Origin: JACMIU01 sp043763605
GTDB lineage: Bacteria; Armatimonadota; Armatimonadia; Armatimonadales; Armatimonadaceae
Direction of reading: 5' to 3'
NCBI GenBank assembly: GCA_043763605.1
Contig: JAYULM010000130.1
Coordinates: 1-16,539 of the forward strand
Length of the DNA: 16,539 nt
Below, one piece after another: positions 1-6,571 of this stretch. Below the pieces are notes generated by a model. That model saw nothing but the letters and a program-made list of their open reading frames with translations, searched no databases and was not told where the DNA came from. Both the position numbers and the translations under genes were made by a program. The stretch's first letter is position 1, and each line of letters starts with the position of its first letter.

Positions 1-55
1 ATTGACATAAACTTTCTTGTTTTCCAAAGAATCTGACTTTAAAAAAAAACTTACT

Positions 56-119
56 GGTTAGGGGGAGGGAGGGACGACGGCAGGGGGGGAGCAACAACGG
101 GACGAGGTTAGGGGGAGGG
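56..119. repeat. G-rich patch with a repeated GGTTAGGGGGAGGG motif
   Basis: The 14-mer GGTTAGGGGGAGGG occurs at 56-69 and again at 106-119. Between the copies are further runs of G, including seven consecutive G near 83-89. The plus strand is almost free of C runs, so it could form a G-quadruplex; the runs at 61-65, 67-69 and 71-73 have one-base loops, but the fourth run is separated by about nine bases. The patch lies just past the stop of the minus-strand DUF4132 fragment and is preceded by AT-rich DNA with a run of nine A. The repeat resembles the G-rich heptads of the element at 11779-12011 only in style. I see no gene in 1-125. Confidence 0.6.
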
Positions 120-125
120 CAGAAT

Positions 126-719
126 TCATCGCAACTGGCTCATGATAGTTAGGTCGGTGATCTTCGTGTCGGCAACGAGCAGGAACGCCTTCGACAGTAT
201 CACCGACAGACGTGCGTCCCCCTCGAATGGCAGGAACAGAACACCGGGAGTGGCTATGTCCTTGCCGCCGTGTCCGGGCACGATGCACAGATATTGATCG
301 TTCGGCTCCATCAGAATGTTCGCCGATCCGAGGTGAATCTTGTACGTCCGTAGGTCGCCGCGTACGCGCAGGAACCGCCCGGACAGCTCGCACCGGTCGG
401 CAATCTTGAGTCGGGGAAGCAGTTTTCCCAGCACCGTTTTGCGCGTTTCGGCGGACGCCGACAGATCGCCGAACGAATAGCCCTGCCAGTATTCGTTGTA
501 ACGCCCGGCGGTTCCGGTCGCGCCGGTGTCTATCCACGCCGGGTCGTTCCCGACCGACGCCACGCCGACGAACAGGTCGATGTCGCGCAGGATCTCGCTG
601 AACGCGAGCGCGGGTATTTCCGACAGCGGCAACGGTTCCGGCGCATCGCCCCGGAAAAAGCGCACCTGATCGGTGGACACATAGGTCGAAATACCAGAAT
701 CGTTTGATAATTGTACCTT
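126..719 (-). pseudogene. Orphan C-terminal fragment of a DUF4132-type protein
   Basis: The open frame resembles the last domain of DUF4132/MolR-type proteins (the part now called DUF7737). Recognisable pieces are DIDLFVGVASVGNDP, YKIHLGSANILMEPNDQY and the ending KITDLTIMSQLR. Family members are usually large, of the order of 800-1,000 residues; here only about 184 residues follow the first usable start, a GTG at 678-680. Family-like sequence (STYVSTDQVRFF) continues upstream of that GTG until a TGA at 720-722, so the GTG is probably not a true start. No Shine-Dalgarno precedes it. No DUF4132 N-terminal sequence is visible upstream, where the promoter region and coding part of the divergent namZ begin. 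I infer a truncated remnant; a short expressed domain protein cannot be excluded. The family's biochemical function is not firmly established. Confidence 0.7.
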
Positions 720-762
720 TCATCCCTCGTACTGCGGTGCCCGGTGCAGAAGCGGAAAACGG

Positions 763-777
763 TATACTGAGGGATCT
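763..777 (+). promoter_or_regulatory. Probable -10 box of namZ (near-leaderless)
   Basis: TATACT at 763-768 ends nine bases before the ATG at 778, so transcription would start at about 774-776 and leave almost no leader. GAGGG at 770-774 could act as a short Shine-Dalgarno if the start lies further upstream. No convincing -35 hexamer is present 16-18 bases upstream. Confidence 0.45.
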
Positions 778-1935
778 ATGCCTATTGACGAAACCGAACT
801 TCCTTCCGTGCTCACTGGCGCGGATATTCTCGCCCGCGACGGCTTCGCGCCCCTCGGCGGCGCGAACGTCGGACTGATCACGAACCATACCGGACTGCTC
901 CGCGACGGCAAGACCGCGACCGCCGACGCCTTCCACGCGGCATCGAACGTGAACTTGAAAGTGCTTTTCGGTCCCGAACATGGGATACGCGGTGCGGACG
1001 ATGTAGCGATCCCGGATGGTACCGACGAAAAAACGGGGCTTCCTGTGTTCTCGCTCTACGGTCCGCGCCAGGAACCGACGACCGAAATGCTTGCGGGTCT
1101 GGACACACTCGTGTTCGATATTCAGGACATCGGCACCCGGTTCTATACGTACCTTTCCACGCTCGGACACTGCCTGTTCGCGGCGGCGAAGCAGAATCTG
1201 CGCGTCGTGGTCTGCGACCGCCCCAACCCGGTCGGCGGAATGTTCGTCGAGGGTCCGCTCGCCGACGAAACCCGGCTGTCGTTTACCGCGTTCCATCCGA
1301 TCCCGGTCCGCCACGGCATGACTATCGGCGAACTGGCTCTCCTGATCAACGCCGAACGCGATTTCAAGGCGAACGTGGTCGTGGTCAAGTGCGAGGGTTG
1401 GAAGCGCGGCGACTGGTGGGACGCGACCGGGCTACTCTGGACGAACCCGTCGCCGAACATGCGTTCCTTAGCGCAGGCGACGGTATACCCCGGCGTCGGG
1501 TTGCTCGAATTCACCAACGTTTCCGTCGGGCGCGGCACCGATACGCCGTTCGAGATGCTCGGCGCGCCCTGGATCGGCGGGCGGACGCTGGCATATTCTC
1601 TGAACGCCCGAAACCTCCCCGGCGTCCGTTTCGTCCCAGTGACATTCACGCCACGCGCCTCTGTCCACGCGAACGAGCCGTGCGGCGGCGTCCAACTATT
1701 AGTGACGGATCGCCTGAAGTTCCTGCCGGTGCGCACCGGTTTGGAAATTGCCCTCTCCCTGCGCGGCTTGTATAACGACGCTTGGCAAGCATCAAAGTAT
1801 ATGACGCTCCTCGCAAACCGCTCGGTGATGGACGGACTCTTAGCGGGCGAGGATTACATGACGATAGCGAAACGCTGGCAACCGGAGTTGAAAGGCTTCC
1901 TCACGGCGCGAAAAGAATTTCTGCTGTATGAGTGA
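778..1935 (+). CDS. namZ: DUF1343 family exo-beta-N-acetylmuramidase (NamZ-like)
   Basis: This is a complete 385-residue protein of the DUF1343 family, whose characterised member NamZ removes terminal N-acetylmuramic acid from peptidoglycan fragments during cell-wall recycling. Family motifs are clear: VGLITNHTGL at 31-40, FGPEHGIRG at 64-72, DIQDIGTRFYTY at 114-125 and DRPNPVGG at 147-154, followed by the usual C-terminal half ending in FLLYE. The length matches a single-domain family member. No signal peptide or membrane segment is visible, so it looks cytoplasmic, whereas many relatives are exported. The start is an ATG with a TATACT box just upstream. The gene stands alone: behind it is a DUF4132 remnant on the other strand, and a palindromic repeat element starts one base after its TGA. 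Substrate preference is inferred from the family. Confidence 0.9.
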   Translation: MPIDETELPSVLTGADILARDGFAPLGGANVGLITNHTGLLRDGKTATADAFHAASNVNLKVLFGPEHGIRGADDVAIPDGTDEKTGLPVFSLYGPRQEPTTEMLAGLDTLVFDIQDIGTRFYTYLSTLGHCLFAAAKQNLRVVVCDRPNPVGGMFVEGPLADETRLSFTAFHPIPVRHGMTIGELALLINAERDFKANVVVVKCEGWKRGDWWDATGLLWTNPSPNMRSLAQATVYPGVGLLEFTNVSVGRGTDTPFEMLGAPWIGGRTLAYSLNARNLPGVRFVPVTFTPRASVHANEPCGGVQLLVTDRLKFLPVRTGLEIALSLRGLYNDAWQASKYMTLLANRSVMDGLLAGEDYMTIAKRWQPELKGFLTARKEFLLYE

Positions 1936-1936
1936 A

Positions 1937-2170
1937 TAAGTGGTCAGTGTTTGGTGGTCAGTGGACAGTGTCCCCGGGTTCGGTTCGTCCGCGCGTTGGT
2001 CGGGTGATGAATCACGCCGTCTGGACGCCTTCGGCGGGTCGTCCCTACGGGACTGTGGAGTGTAGTACTCGTAACGTGGCGTCATGTTTGGGGCGGTTCG
2101 TGGCACGGCACCACGCGGACGGACCGAACCCGGGGACACTGTCCACTGACCACCAAACACTGACCACTTA
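1937..2170. repeat. Palindromic intergenic element A (234 bp, 57-bp inverted arms)
   Basis: The arms at 1937-1993 and 2114-2170 are inverted copies of each other with 56 of 57 positions matching. Each arm has an outer heptad-like part (units such as GTGGTCA, GTGTTTG, GTGGTCA, GTGGACA) and an inner GC-rich part. The 120-bp centre contains smaller dyads, for example GTGATGAATCAC near 2003-2014 and TCCCTACGGGA near 2042-2052. The element begins one base after the namZ stop codon and ends about 30 bases before the -10 box of the next gene. Open frames inside it exist on both strands and encode similar peptides because of the palindrome; I do not regard them as genes. There is no transposase and no clear target-site duplication. 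Confidence 0.88.
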
Positions 2171-2178
2171 CTCCCCCG

Positions 2179-2208
2179 TTTCCGTAATCGCCGTGCAAGC
2201 GGTAGAAT
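2179..2208 (+). promoter_or_regulatory. Candidate promoter of the two-gene operon at 2250
   Basis: TAGAAT at 2203-2208 is a good -10 hexamer. TTTCCG at 2179-2184 is a weak -35 with an 18-base spacer. The site lies just outside the right arm of the palindromic element and would give a leader of about 35 bases before the ATG at 2250. Confidence 0.4.
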
Positions 2209-2249
2209 AGGGGTAGCAATTTACGCGAACGGAGAACCGATAGACGATT

Positions 2250-2762
2250 ATGGCGGATCGAATCAAACTGGGCGGGCTGTGGCAGAACAAAAGCAAGGAC
2301 GGTACGGACTATCTTTCCGGAAAACTGTCCCCGACGGTCAAGATACTGATTTTCAAGAACAACTACAAACAAGCCGGGGATAACCAGCCGACGCATATCA
2401 TGTACCTCGCGCCGCTCGATCCCGATCCGAACGCCCAGCGCGGTGCGGAGCAGGCCGACTCGTTCTTCGGCGGCGGCGACCTGAACGCGGCGTCCGACGA
2501 CAACGGAGGGGGCGGCGAGGGCGAAGACGATTTCGCCGCCGCGCCCCCCTCGCGCCCGCAAACGCCAGCCCCGCGACCAGCGGCGTCGGCGGGTCGCCCG
2601 AATGCGCCAGCCGCGCAAGCCCCGTCCCGCCCGATGAACGCCCAGACGACGAACACGCGCCCGGCGCAAAACGGTGCGCCGCAAGCGGCACCGCGCCGCC
2701 AGCCCGCCCCGCCGCCGCAAACGGACGACATCGGCGACTTTGAAGACCCGTTCGGCGAGTAA
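2250..2762 (+). CDS. Small two-part protein: conserved N-terminal domain, disordered linker, acidic SSB-like tail
   Basis: This 170-residue protein has no family name that I can give with certainty. Residues 1-55 form a compact, probably beta-rich domain (IKLGGLWQNKSKDG, YLSGKLSPTVKILIFKN, THIMYLAP) like the short 'GLWKNKSKDGKTYLSGKL' hypothetical proteins found across bacteria. Residues 60-155 are low complexity, rich in Pro, Ala, Gln and Gly, and surely disordered. The end, DDIGDFEDPFGE, is acidic with an embedded DPF, recalling the protein-binding C-terminal tip of single-stranded-DNA-binding protein. The domain-linker-acidic tip layout is therefore SSB-like, but I do not recognise an OB fold. 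A Shine-Dalgarno is poor (GGAG about 15 bases upstream). The DUF1963 gene follows after 18 bases, so the two are probably co-transcribed. Confidence 0.75.
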   Translation: MADRIKLGGLWQNKSKDGTDYLSGKLSPTVKILIFKNNYKQAGDNQPTHIMYLAPLDPDPNAQRGAEQADSFFGGGDLNAASDDNGGGGEGEDDFAAAPPSRPQTPAPRPAASAGRPNAPAAQAPSRPMNAQTTNTRPAQNGAPQAAPRRQPAPPPQTDDIGDFEDPFGE

Positions 2763-2780
2763 AAAATCAGGGAGTAAGCG

Positions 2781-3749
2781 ATGAACCTGAGCGACGCGAT
2801 ACATGCGGCGGGACTTTCCCACCACGCGGAACTTATCAAGCGTTTGGCGCAACCGTCCGTGCGTTTGATCGCGTCGCGGGTCGCGGACGGCGAAGGGCTT
2901 CCTCTCGGGGCGTCACGCATCGGCGGGACGCCTGACCTGCCGGATGGCACGGCATGGGCTTGCGCAAGTGAGGTTGATACACGCGATGAAGGATGGAATG
3001 TCGAGGGGAAACCGATGCCTTCCTTCCCGCTCCCGTTTCTCGCTCAGGTAAACTTTGCTGAGATCGCCGCGTTAGGTTTGCCCGATTCCCCACTTCCATC
3101 TGCAGGCATACTCTACGCGTTCGCTGACGCGGAGTCTGGCCACTGGCAGATCAGGTACAGTGAACCTTCAATGAATCTGAATCCAGTTCCTTTCCCAGAT
3201 AATATGCCGGTCATCGACCGTTACCCGGCATACGGTCTCGTAGCAAAAACGGAGTGGCATATAGAGAGTGTTCGATATACGGATGAAGAAATGCCGACAT
3301 TTGACGCGGAATTGATGCTTTTATCCAGGCAATCTATCCAAGTAGAGCGGCATCTCTTCGGCAACATAAGGGAGCGTGATCCTTTCTCCAATTTGCGTTC
3401 CATGGTGCGATTCTCGGATGTAAGTAAGCCTGAAACGGAAAACTACCACCGGCTTTTGGGAATGGAGGAGCCAATTCAATCCGCTATGTCTCCGCTGGAA
3501 CTGTCGGCTAAGTTGGACGGCAAGTCGGTTGCTCACCTGCACGGTATTCCGACTGATGATCCGATAGTGGCACATGCCATCGAAGAGGCGATAGTGGCGC
3601 AATGGACATTGCTACTCCAGATTGACTCTATCCGCCAGGAACCGACGATGGTTTGGGGAGACACCGGCACACATTATTGGTGGATCAAACGCGCTGACCT
3701 TTTGCGCCGCGACTTTTCCGGCGTACAATATGATTTCCAGTGCGGTTGA
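2781..3749 (+). CDS. DUF1963 (YwqG-like) family protein
   Basis: This 322-residue protein matches the DUF1963 pattern: SRIGGTPDLPDGTAWACA near residues 45-62, PLPFLAQVNFAEIAALGLP near 83-101, GILYAFAD near 108-115, LLLQIDSI near 276-283 and the ending VWGDTGTHYWWIKRADL with RRDFSG. No enzyme activity is established for the family. The start is well supported by AGGGAG at 2769-2774, six bases before ATG. It is the second gene of an apparent operon with the acidic-tailed protein. Roughly 3,040-3,540 is visibly less GC-rich than the flanking genes, with more A/T at third codon positions, which may mean recent acquisition or relaxed constraint. A hairpin terminator follows the stop. Confidence 0.85.
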   Translation: MNLSDAIHAAGLSHHAELIKRLAQPSVRLIASRVADGEGLPLGASRIGGTPDLPDGTAWACASEVDTRDEGWNVEGKPMPSFPLPFLAQVNFAEIAALGLPDSPLPSAGILYAFADAESGHWQIRYSEPSMNLNPVPFPDNMPVIDRYPAYGLVAKTEWHIESVRYTDEEMPTFDAELMLLSRQSIQVERHLFGNIRERDPFSNLRSMVRFSDVSKPETENYHRLLGMEEPIQSAMSPLELSAKLDGKSVAHLHGIPTDDPIVAHAIEEAIVAQWTLLLQIDSIRQEPTMVWGDTGTHYWWIKRADLLRRDFSGVQYDFQCG

Positions 3750-3755
3750 AAAGGA

Positions 3756-3791
3756 CACGCCCCGCGAAACCGTTCGGCTTCGCGGGGCGTG
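3756..3791. terminator. Bidirectional hairpin terminator between convergent genes
   Basis: CACGCCCCGCGAA at 3756-3768 pairs perfectly with TTCGCGGGGCGTG at 3779-3791 (13 bp, 10-base loop). Read on the minus strand the stem is followed by TCCTTTTC, a modest U tract. The hairpin separates the convergent DUF1963 and DUF892 genes and could serve both. Confidence 0.8.
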
Positions 3792-3814
3792 ATTGCATCA
3801 TACTATCGCACGGT

Positions 3815-4363
3815 TTAGTGGCGACCTTCGGCGACGCCGACGCGGATGGCGACCGCAGCGAGCGGCGCGATCCGGGCGAAAATCTTCTTCGCGGCGGCTT
3901 CTTCTTCCGCCTGGATCTCTTTGGCGAGCATCGCGGTCTTCGTATCGCCGACCGCGTTCGCGGCGGCGTACAGCGATTCGTAGGTCGCGATTTCCGTGTT
4001 CTCGACCGCGTACGCCTGGATCAGGTTGCGGGTCGCCTTATCCTCCGAGTCCTTACCGACATGGAGCAGATCGGTCGCCGCCATGCCGATTTTGTTCATC
4101 ACATCCTTGAGTTTGTTGGACGTACCGCCGAGTTCGGCGAGGCGTACTTCGAGGCGACGTTTCTGCGATTCGGTCTGGTTCAGGTGCTCCTGAAAGAGTG
4201 CCGCGTCTTCCGGTTGAGTGGCTTCCTCAACCATGTCTTTCAGGCCGGTCACACCCGCCGCTTCAAGCGCGATGGCGTCGTCGAGGTAGCGGTTTATTCG
4301 TTCGCGGATGAGTTCGGGCAGTTCTGCGGCATTCACCGGGTTTTCGATAACCGTAGTGGTCAT
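3815..4363 (-). CDS. DUF892 (YciE/YciF-type) ferritin-like protein
   Basis: This is a 182-residue, almost entirely helical protein. The stretch KATRNLIQAYAVENTEIATYESLY at about residues 108-131 and the later KEIQAEEEAAAKKIFARI carry the spaced acidic residues typical of DUF892, a four-helix ferritin-like family often induced by stress. An N-terminal helical segment with ELPELIRERINRYLDDA matches the family start. Metal binding and a ferroxidase-like role are inferred from the fold and are not demonstrated. AAGGAA (4373-4378 on the plus strand) lies about ten bases before the ATG and supports it. It lies on the same strand as, and about 100 bases downstream of, the DUF393 gene, and close to a Mn catalase, which suggests an oxidative-stress neighbourhood. 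Confidence 0.85.
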   Translation of the reverse strand: MTTTVIENPVNAAELPELIRERINRYLDDAIALEAAGVTGLKDMVEEATQPEDAALFQEHLNQTESQKRRLEVRLAELGGTSNKLKDVMNKIGMAATDLLHVGKDSEDKATRNLIQAYAVENTEIATYESLYAAANAVGDTKTAMLAKEIQAEEEAAAKKIFARIAPLAAVAIRVGVAEGRH

Positions 4364-4426
4364 GGGTTCAAGTTCCTTGGTCTAAATGGTTTCTAAAATG
4401 GGAGTGTTTCTTCAGGTCCCGACAAA

Positions 4427-4455
4427 AATGTACCCTCGCCATATCTCCGTCTAAA
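4427..4455 (-). promoter_or_regulatory. Possible promoter of the DUF892 gene
   Basis: On the minus strand TTTAGA (4450-4455) and TACATT (4427-4432) are separated by 17 bases. Both hexamers match consensus only partly. The site lies between the DUF393 stop and the DUF892 start and would allow independent transcription. Confidence 0.3.
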
Positions 4456-4465
4456 CCGGACTGCG

Positions 4466-5305
4466 TTACTTCTTCAAACACCGCACACAACGTAGGATCG
4501 TGCCGTCCTGACTGTCCGAACCCGCCATCGGGAGCGAAATTCCCCGGTGCCGTGGTGTCGCAACCGTCGCGCAATGCGGGCGGAGACGCCGGTTCGCATC
4601 GAACAGCGTGATCAGGGCGGACAACGTGAATGCGAGACAGAGAGCGACCGGCACGCCTCCACACAATCCCGTGACTGTCCACAGTAGCAACCCGAACGTC
4701 ACGCCATTCGTCGCCAGACTCCCCGCCCGGTCCCACGCGCCGCAGTGACGCGGTAGCACGATGAGCGCGAGAACCAGCCCGATAATCTGCGCGGCGGCAA
4801 AGGCGGCGATTCCTGCGGTGAGTGCCGGGACTTTGACCGCTACGCTCCCTGTCAGCAGTAGCCACACGGCGAAGCAAACCGCGAGATACGCGGCGCGCCA
4901 CGGGAGCGAGAAATCCGGGGCGGGGTCGAAGCCGTTCGCACCGAGCGGGGCGGGTGGGCAACCGACGATCACGCGGCGGTTGTAGGAGATCAGGGCGTAT
5001 AGGGGCGTCAGTAACGCGCCCGGTACGCCCGAGCGGAACAGCGGGGCGAGCGCGGGAAACCGGCTGGCGAGTAGCGCGAACCAGGCATCCATGCCGTACA
5101 GCGTTTCGCCGCCCGCCGTGTCAAGGAGCGGGATTTCGTGACGCGCCCGTTTAGCGTCGATCCGGGCGAGGTCGGCGGGGGACGCCTCGGCGAACCCGGA
5201 GCGTCCTTCCGGTACCAGAATCCCGCAACGCACGAACGCCGCCGTGTAGATCCGACACATCGGGCAGGCATCGTCGTAAAAGATCCGTTTGTTTTCCACC
5301 GTCAT
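4466..5305 (-). CDS. DUF393 (DCC thiol oxidoreductase-like) domain fused to a membrane domain
   Basis: The 279-residue protein begins with a DUF393/YuxK-type thioredoxin-like domain. The signature is FYDDACPMC at residues 9-17, with the redox CxxC at Cys14 and Cys17. The part GETLYGMDAWFALLASRFP and the following hydrophobic segment are as in the family. From about residue 138 there are roughly four membrane-spanning stretches (AAYLAVCFAVWLLLTG, ALTAGIAAFAAAQIIGLVLA, VTFGLLLWTVTGLCGG, VALCLAFTLSALITLF), so the protein is predicted to be membrane anchored. The C-terminus is Arg- and Cys-containing. I chose the ATG at 5305 because AGGAGG precedes it by four bases; an ATG ten codons further upstream (5335) lies in the promoter/operator. 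The natural substrate is unknown. Confidence 0.8.
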   Translation of the reverse strand: MTVENKRIFYDDACPMCRIYTAAFVRCGILVPEGRSGFAEASPADLARIDAKRARHEIPLLDTAGGETLYGMDAWFALLASRFPALAPLFRSGVPGALLTPLYALISYNRRVIVGCPPAPLGANGFDPAPDFSLPWRAAYLAVCFAVWLLLTGSVAVKVPALTAGIAAFAAAQIIGLVLALIVLPRHCGAWDRAGSLATNGVTFGLLLWTVTGLCGGVPVALCLAFTLSALITLFDANRRLRPHCATVATPRHRGISLPMAGSDSQDGTILRCVRCLKK

Positions 5306-5322
5306 CTCGCCCTCCTGATTTA

Positions 5323-5363
5323 TGAACATGTTCATTTTACCACAAACGCGCCGACTTTGTGAA
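5323..5363 (-). promoter_or_regulatory. Promoter with a 12-bp palindrome upstream of the DUF393 gene
   Basis: On the minus strand TTCACA (5358-5363), an 18-base spacer and TAAAAT (5334-5339) form a plausible promoter. The perfect palindrome TGAACATGTTCA at 5323-5334 starts at the -10 box and covers the expected transcription start, where a repressor would act. The Shine-Dalgarno AGGAGG follows directly. Confidence 0.6.
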
Positions 5364-5369
5364 AATTCT

Positions 5370-5475
5370 GCGATTTTCGCGCGTCGAAAATCGCGTCAGA
5401 ACCAAACGCCTTCTACGGTTTCGCTTCTATTTCGCGCCGGGTACGAATACGCCGGTGCCTCAAAAAACCGGCACC
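5370..5475 (+). promoter_or_regulatory. Hairpins in the region upstream of Mn catalase
   Basis: GCGATTTTCG (5370-5379) and CGAAAATCGC (5385-5394) form a perfect 10-bp stem with a 5-base loop. A second stem, GGTGCC (5454-5459) with GGCACC (5470-5475), has a loop containing six A. They lie between the divergent DUF393 and catalase genes. The first may be an operator or a terminator; I cannot assign a regulator. No clear sigma-70 promoter for the catalase was identified. Confidence 0.45.
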
Positions 5476-5521
5476 ACCGACCACGCACCGTACCGCCCCG
5501 CGCGGAAAGGAACCACTTCCG

Positions 5522-6439
5522 ATGATTCTCAAAGTTGACCGTTTGCCTTTCGAATTGCCACAACCGACCGAAGCCGACCCGAACGCCGCCGCAGCCGTAC
5601 AGGAACTCCTGGGTGGAAAGTTCGGCGAAATGTCTACCCTGATGAACTACACCTACCAGTCGTTCAACTTCCGGGGCAAAGACAAACTCCGCCCGTACTA
5701 TGACCTGATTTCCAGCATCGGCGGCGAGGAGTACGGGCACATCGAGATCGTGTCCGCCGCGATCAACCTGCTGCACGACGGTCCCCGTGAAGACGGCGAC
5801 ACCGATGGTCTGGACCCGGCGAACGCACCATTCGAGACGTACAAGGGCGTCCGTAACACGCAATCATTCATCGTCGGCGGCGGTTCGGCACTCGTGCAGG
5901 ATTCGATGGGCAAGCCGTGGAACGGCGACAACGTGTTCGCGTCCGGCAACCTGATGCTCGACCTGACACACAACTTTTTCCTCGAATCCGGGGCGCGACT
6001 TCATAAACTGCGCGTCTACGAAATGACCTCGAATCCGGTGGCACGGGAGATGATCGGCTACTTGCTCGTGCGCGGCGGCGTTCACCAACTCGCCTACGCC
6101 AAAGCACTCGAAACCCTGTCCGGCGTGGAGATTCCGAAAATGCTCCCGATGCCGAATATCCCGACCTCGAAGATTCCCGAATCGAAGAAACTGATCGACC
6201 GGGGCGAACACTGCAAACTGTACCGCTTCAGCGAGACCGACTTTTTGACACTCGCGGCGACGTGGAACGGCACGCACCCCGAGGACGGCAAGCCGCTCGT
6301 GGTCGCCGACGAACCGATGCCGGAAGGCGCGACGAAGCCGTCGCTCGCCGACATGACGTCGGGGTTCGTGCCGGACTACATGCCGGAAGAGGTGCTGGAA
6401 ATCTCGCAAAAACTGATGAAAAAAGCGCAGGGCTTCTAA
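5522..6439 (+). CDS. Manganese (non-haem) catalase
   Basis: This 305-residue protein disproportionates hydrogen peroxide to water and oxygen at a di-manganese centre. All five expected ligands are present at positions equal to those I recall for the Thermus enzyme: Glu36 (GGKFGEMSTL), Glu70 and His73 (EEYGHIE), Glu155 (FFLESGARL) and His188 (GGVHQLAY). The length matches the family (about 300). The C-terminal part (PNIPTSKIPESKKLI, MTSGFVPDYMPEEV) is also typical. No signal peptide is present, so it is cytosolic. AAAGGAA about ten bases before ATG supports the start. It is divergent from the DUF393 gene and near a DUF892 gene, both plausible redox partners, and ends with a strong hairpin. Confidence 0.95.
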   Translation: MILKVDRLPFELPQPTEADPNAAAAVQELLGGKFGEMSTLMNYTYQSFNFRGKDKLRPYYDLISSIGGEEYGHIEIVSAAINLLHDGPREDGDTDGLDPANAPFETYKGVRNTQSFIVGGGSALVQDSMGKPWNGDNVFASGNLMLDLTHNFFLESGARLHKLRVYEMTSNPVAREMIGYLLVRGGVHQLAYAKALETLSGVEIPKMLPMPNIPTSKIPESKKLIDRGEHCKLYRFSETDFLTLAATWNGTHPEDGKPLVVADEPMPEGATKPSLADMTSGFVPDYMPEEVLEISQKLMKKAQGF

Positions 6440-6461
6440 ACCCGGCACGGTGTCGAACCAA

Positions 6462-6499
6462 ACGAAACGCGGCGTGACAACGGTCACGCCGCGTTTCGT
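6462..6499 (+). terminator. Hairpin terminator after Mn catalase
   Basis: ACGAAACGCGGCGTGAC (6462-6478) and its exact complement at 6483-6499 form a 17-bp stem with an AACG loop, starting 22 bases after the stop codon. There is no U tract, so termination strength is uncertain; it could also protect the 3' end of the mRNA. Confidence 0.7.
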
Positions 6500-6571
6500 C
6501 ATGCCCTATTCATCATCGGGCGTCTCTCCTTCAAAGGATTCTCGCGTTATTTCGCGAAACTACCGATTATT

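Noticed and set aside
2..7. TTGACA at the window start as a promoter
   Set aside because: No -10-like hexamer lies 15-19 bases downstream and no gene follows on that strand.
58..1314. Long minus-strand open frame crossing the DUF4132 fragment and namZ
   Set aside because: It is antisense to namZ and out of frame with the DUF4132 homology, its composition is Arg-rich and it matches no family. It is an open frame caused by high GC.
1937..2170. Element A as a CRISPR array or an insertion sequence
   Set aside because: There are no regularly spaced identical repeats with unique spacers, and no transposase frame or clear target duplication.
1840..2210. Open frames on both strands of element A with similar peptides
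   Set aside because: The similarity between the two strands is a direct result of the palindrome; the peptides are heptad translations of the type often misannotated as proteins.
5323..5334. TGAACATGTTCA as a LexA/SOS box
   Set aside because: The half-sites GAAC and GTTC are two bases apart rather than the four of the Gram-positive SOS box, and the downstream gene is not a repair gene.
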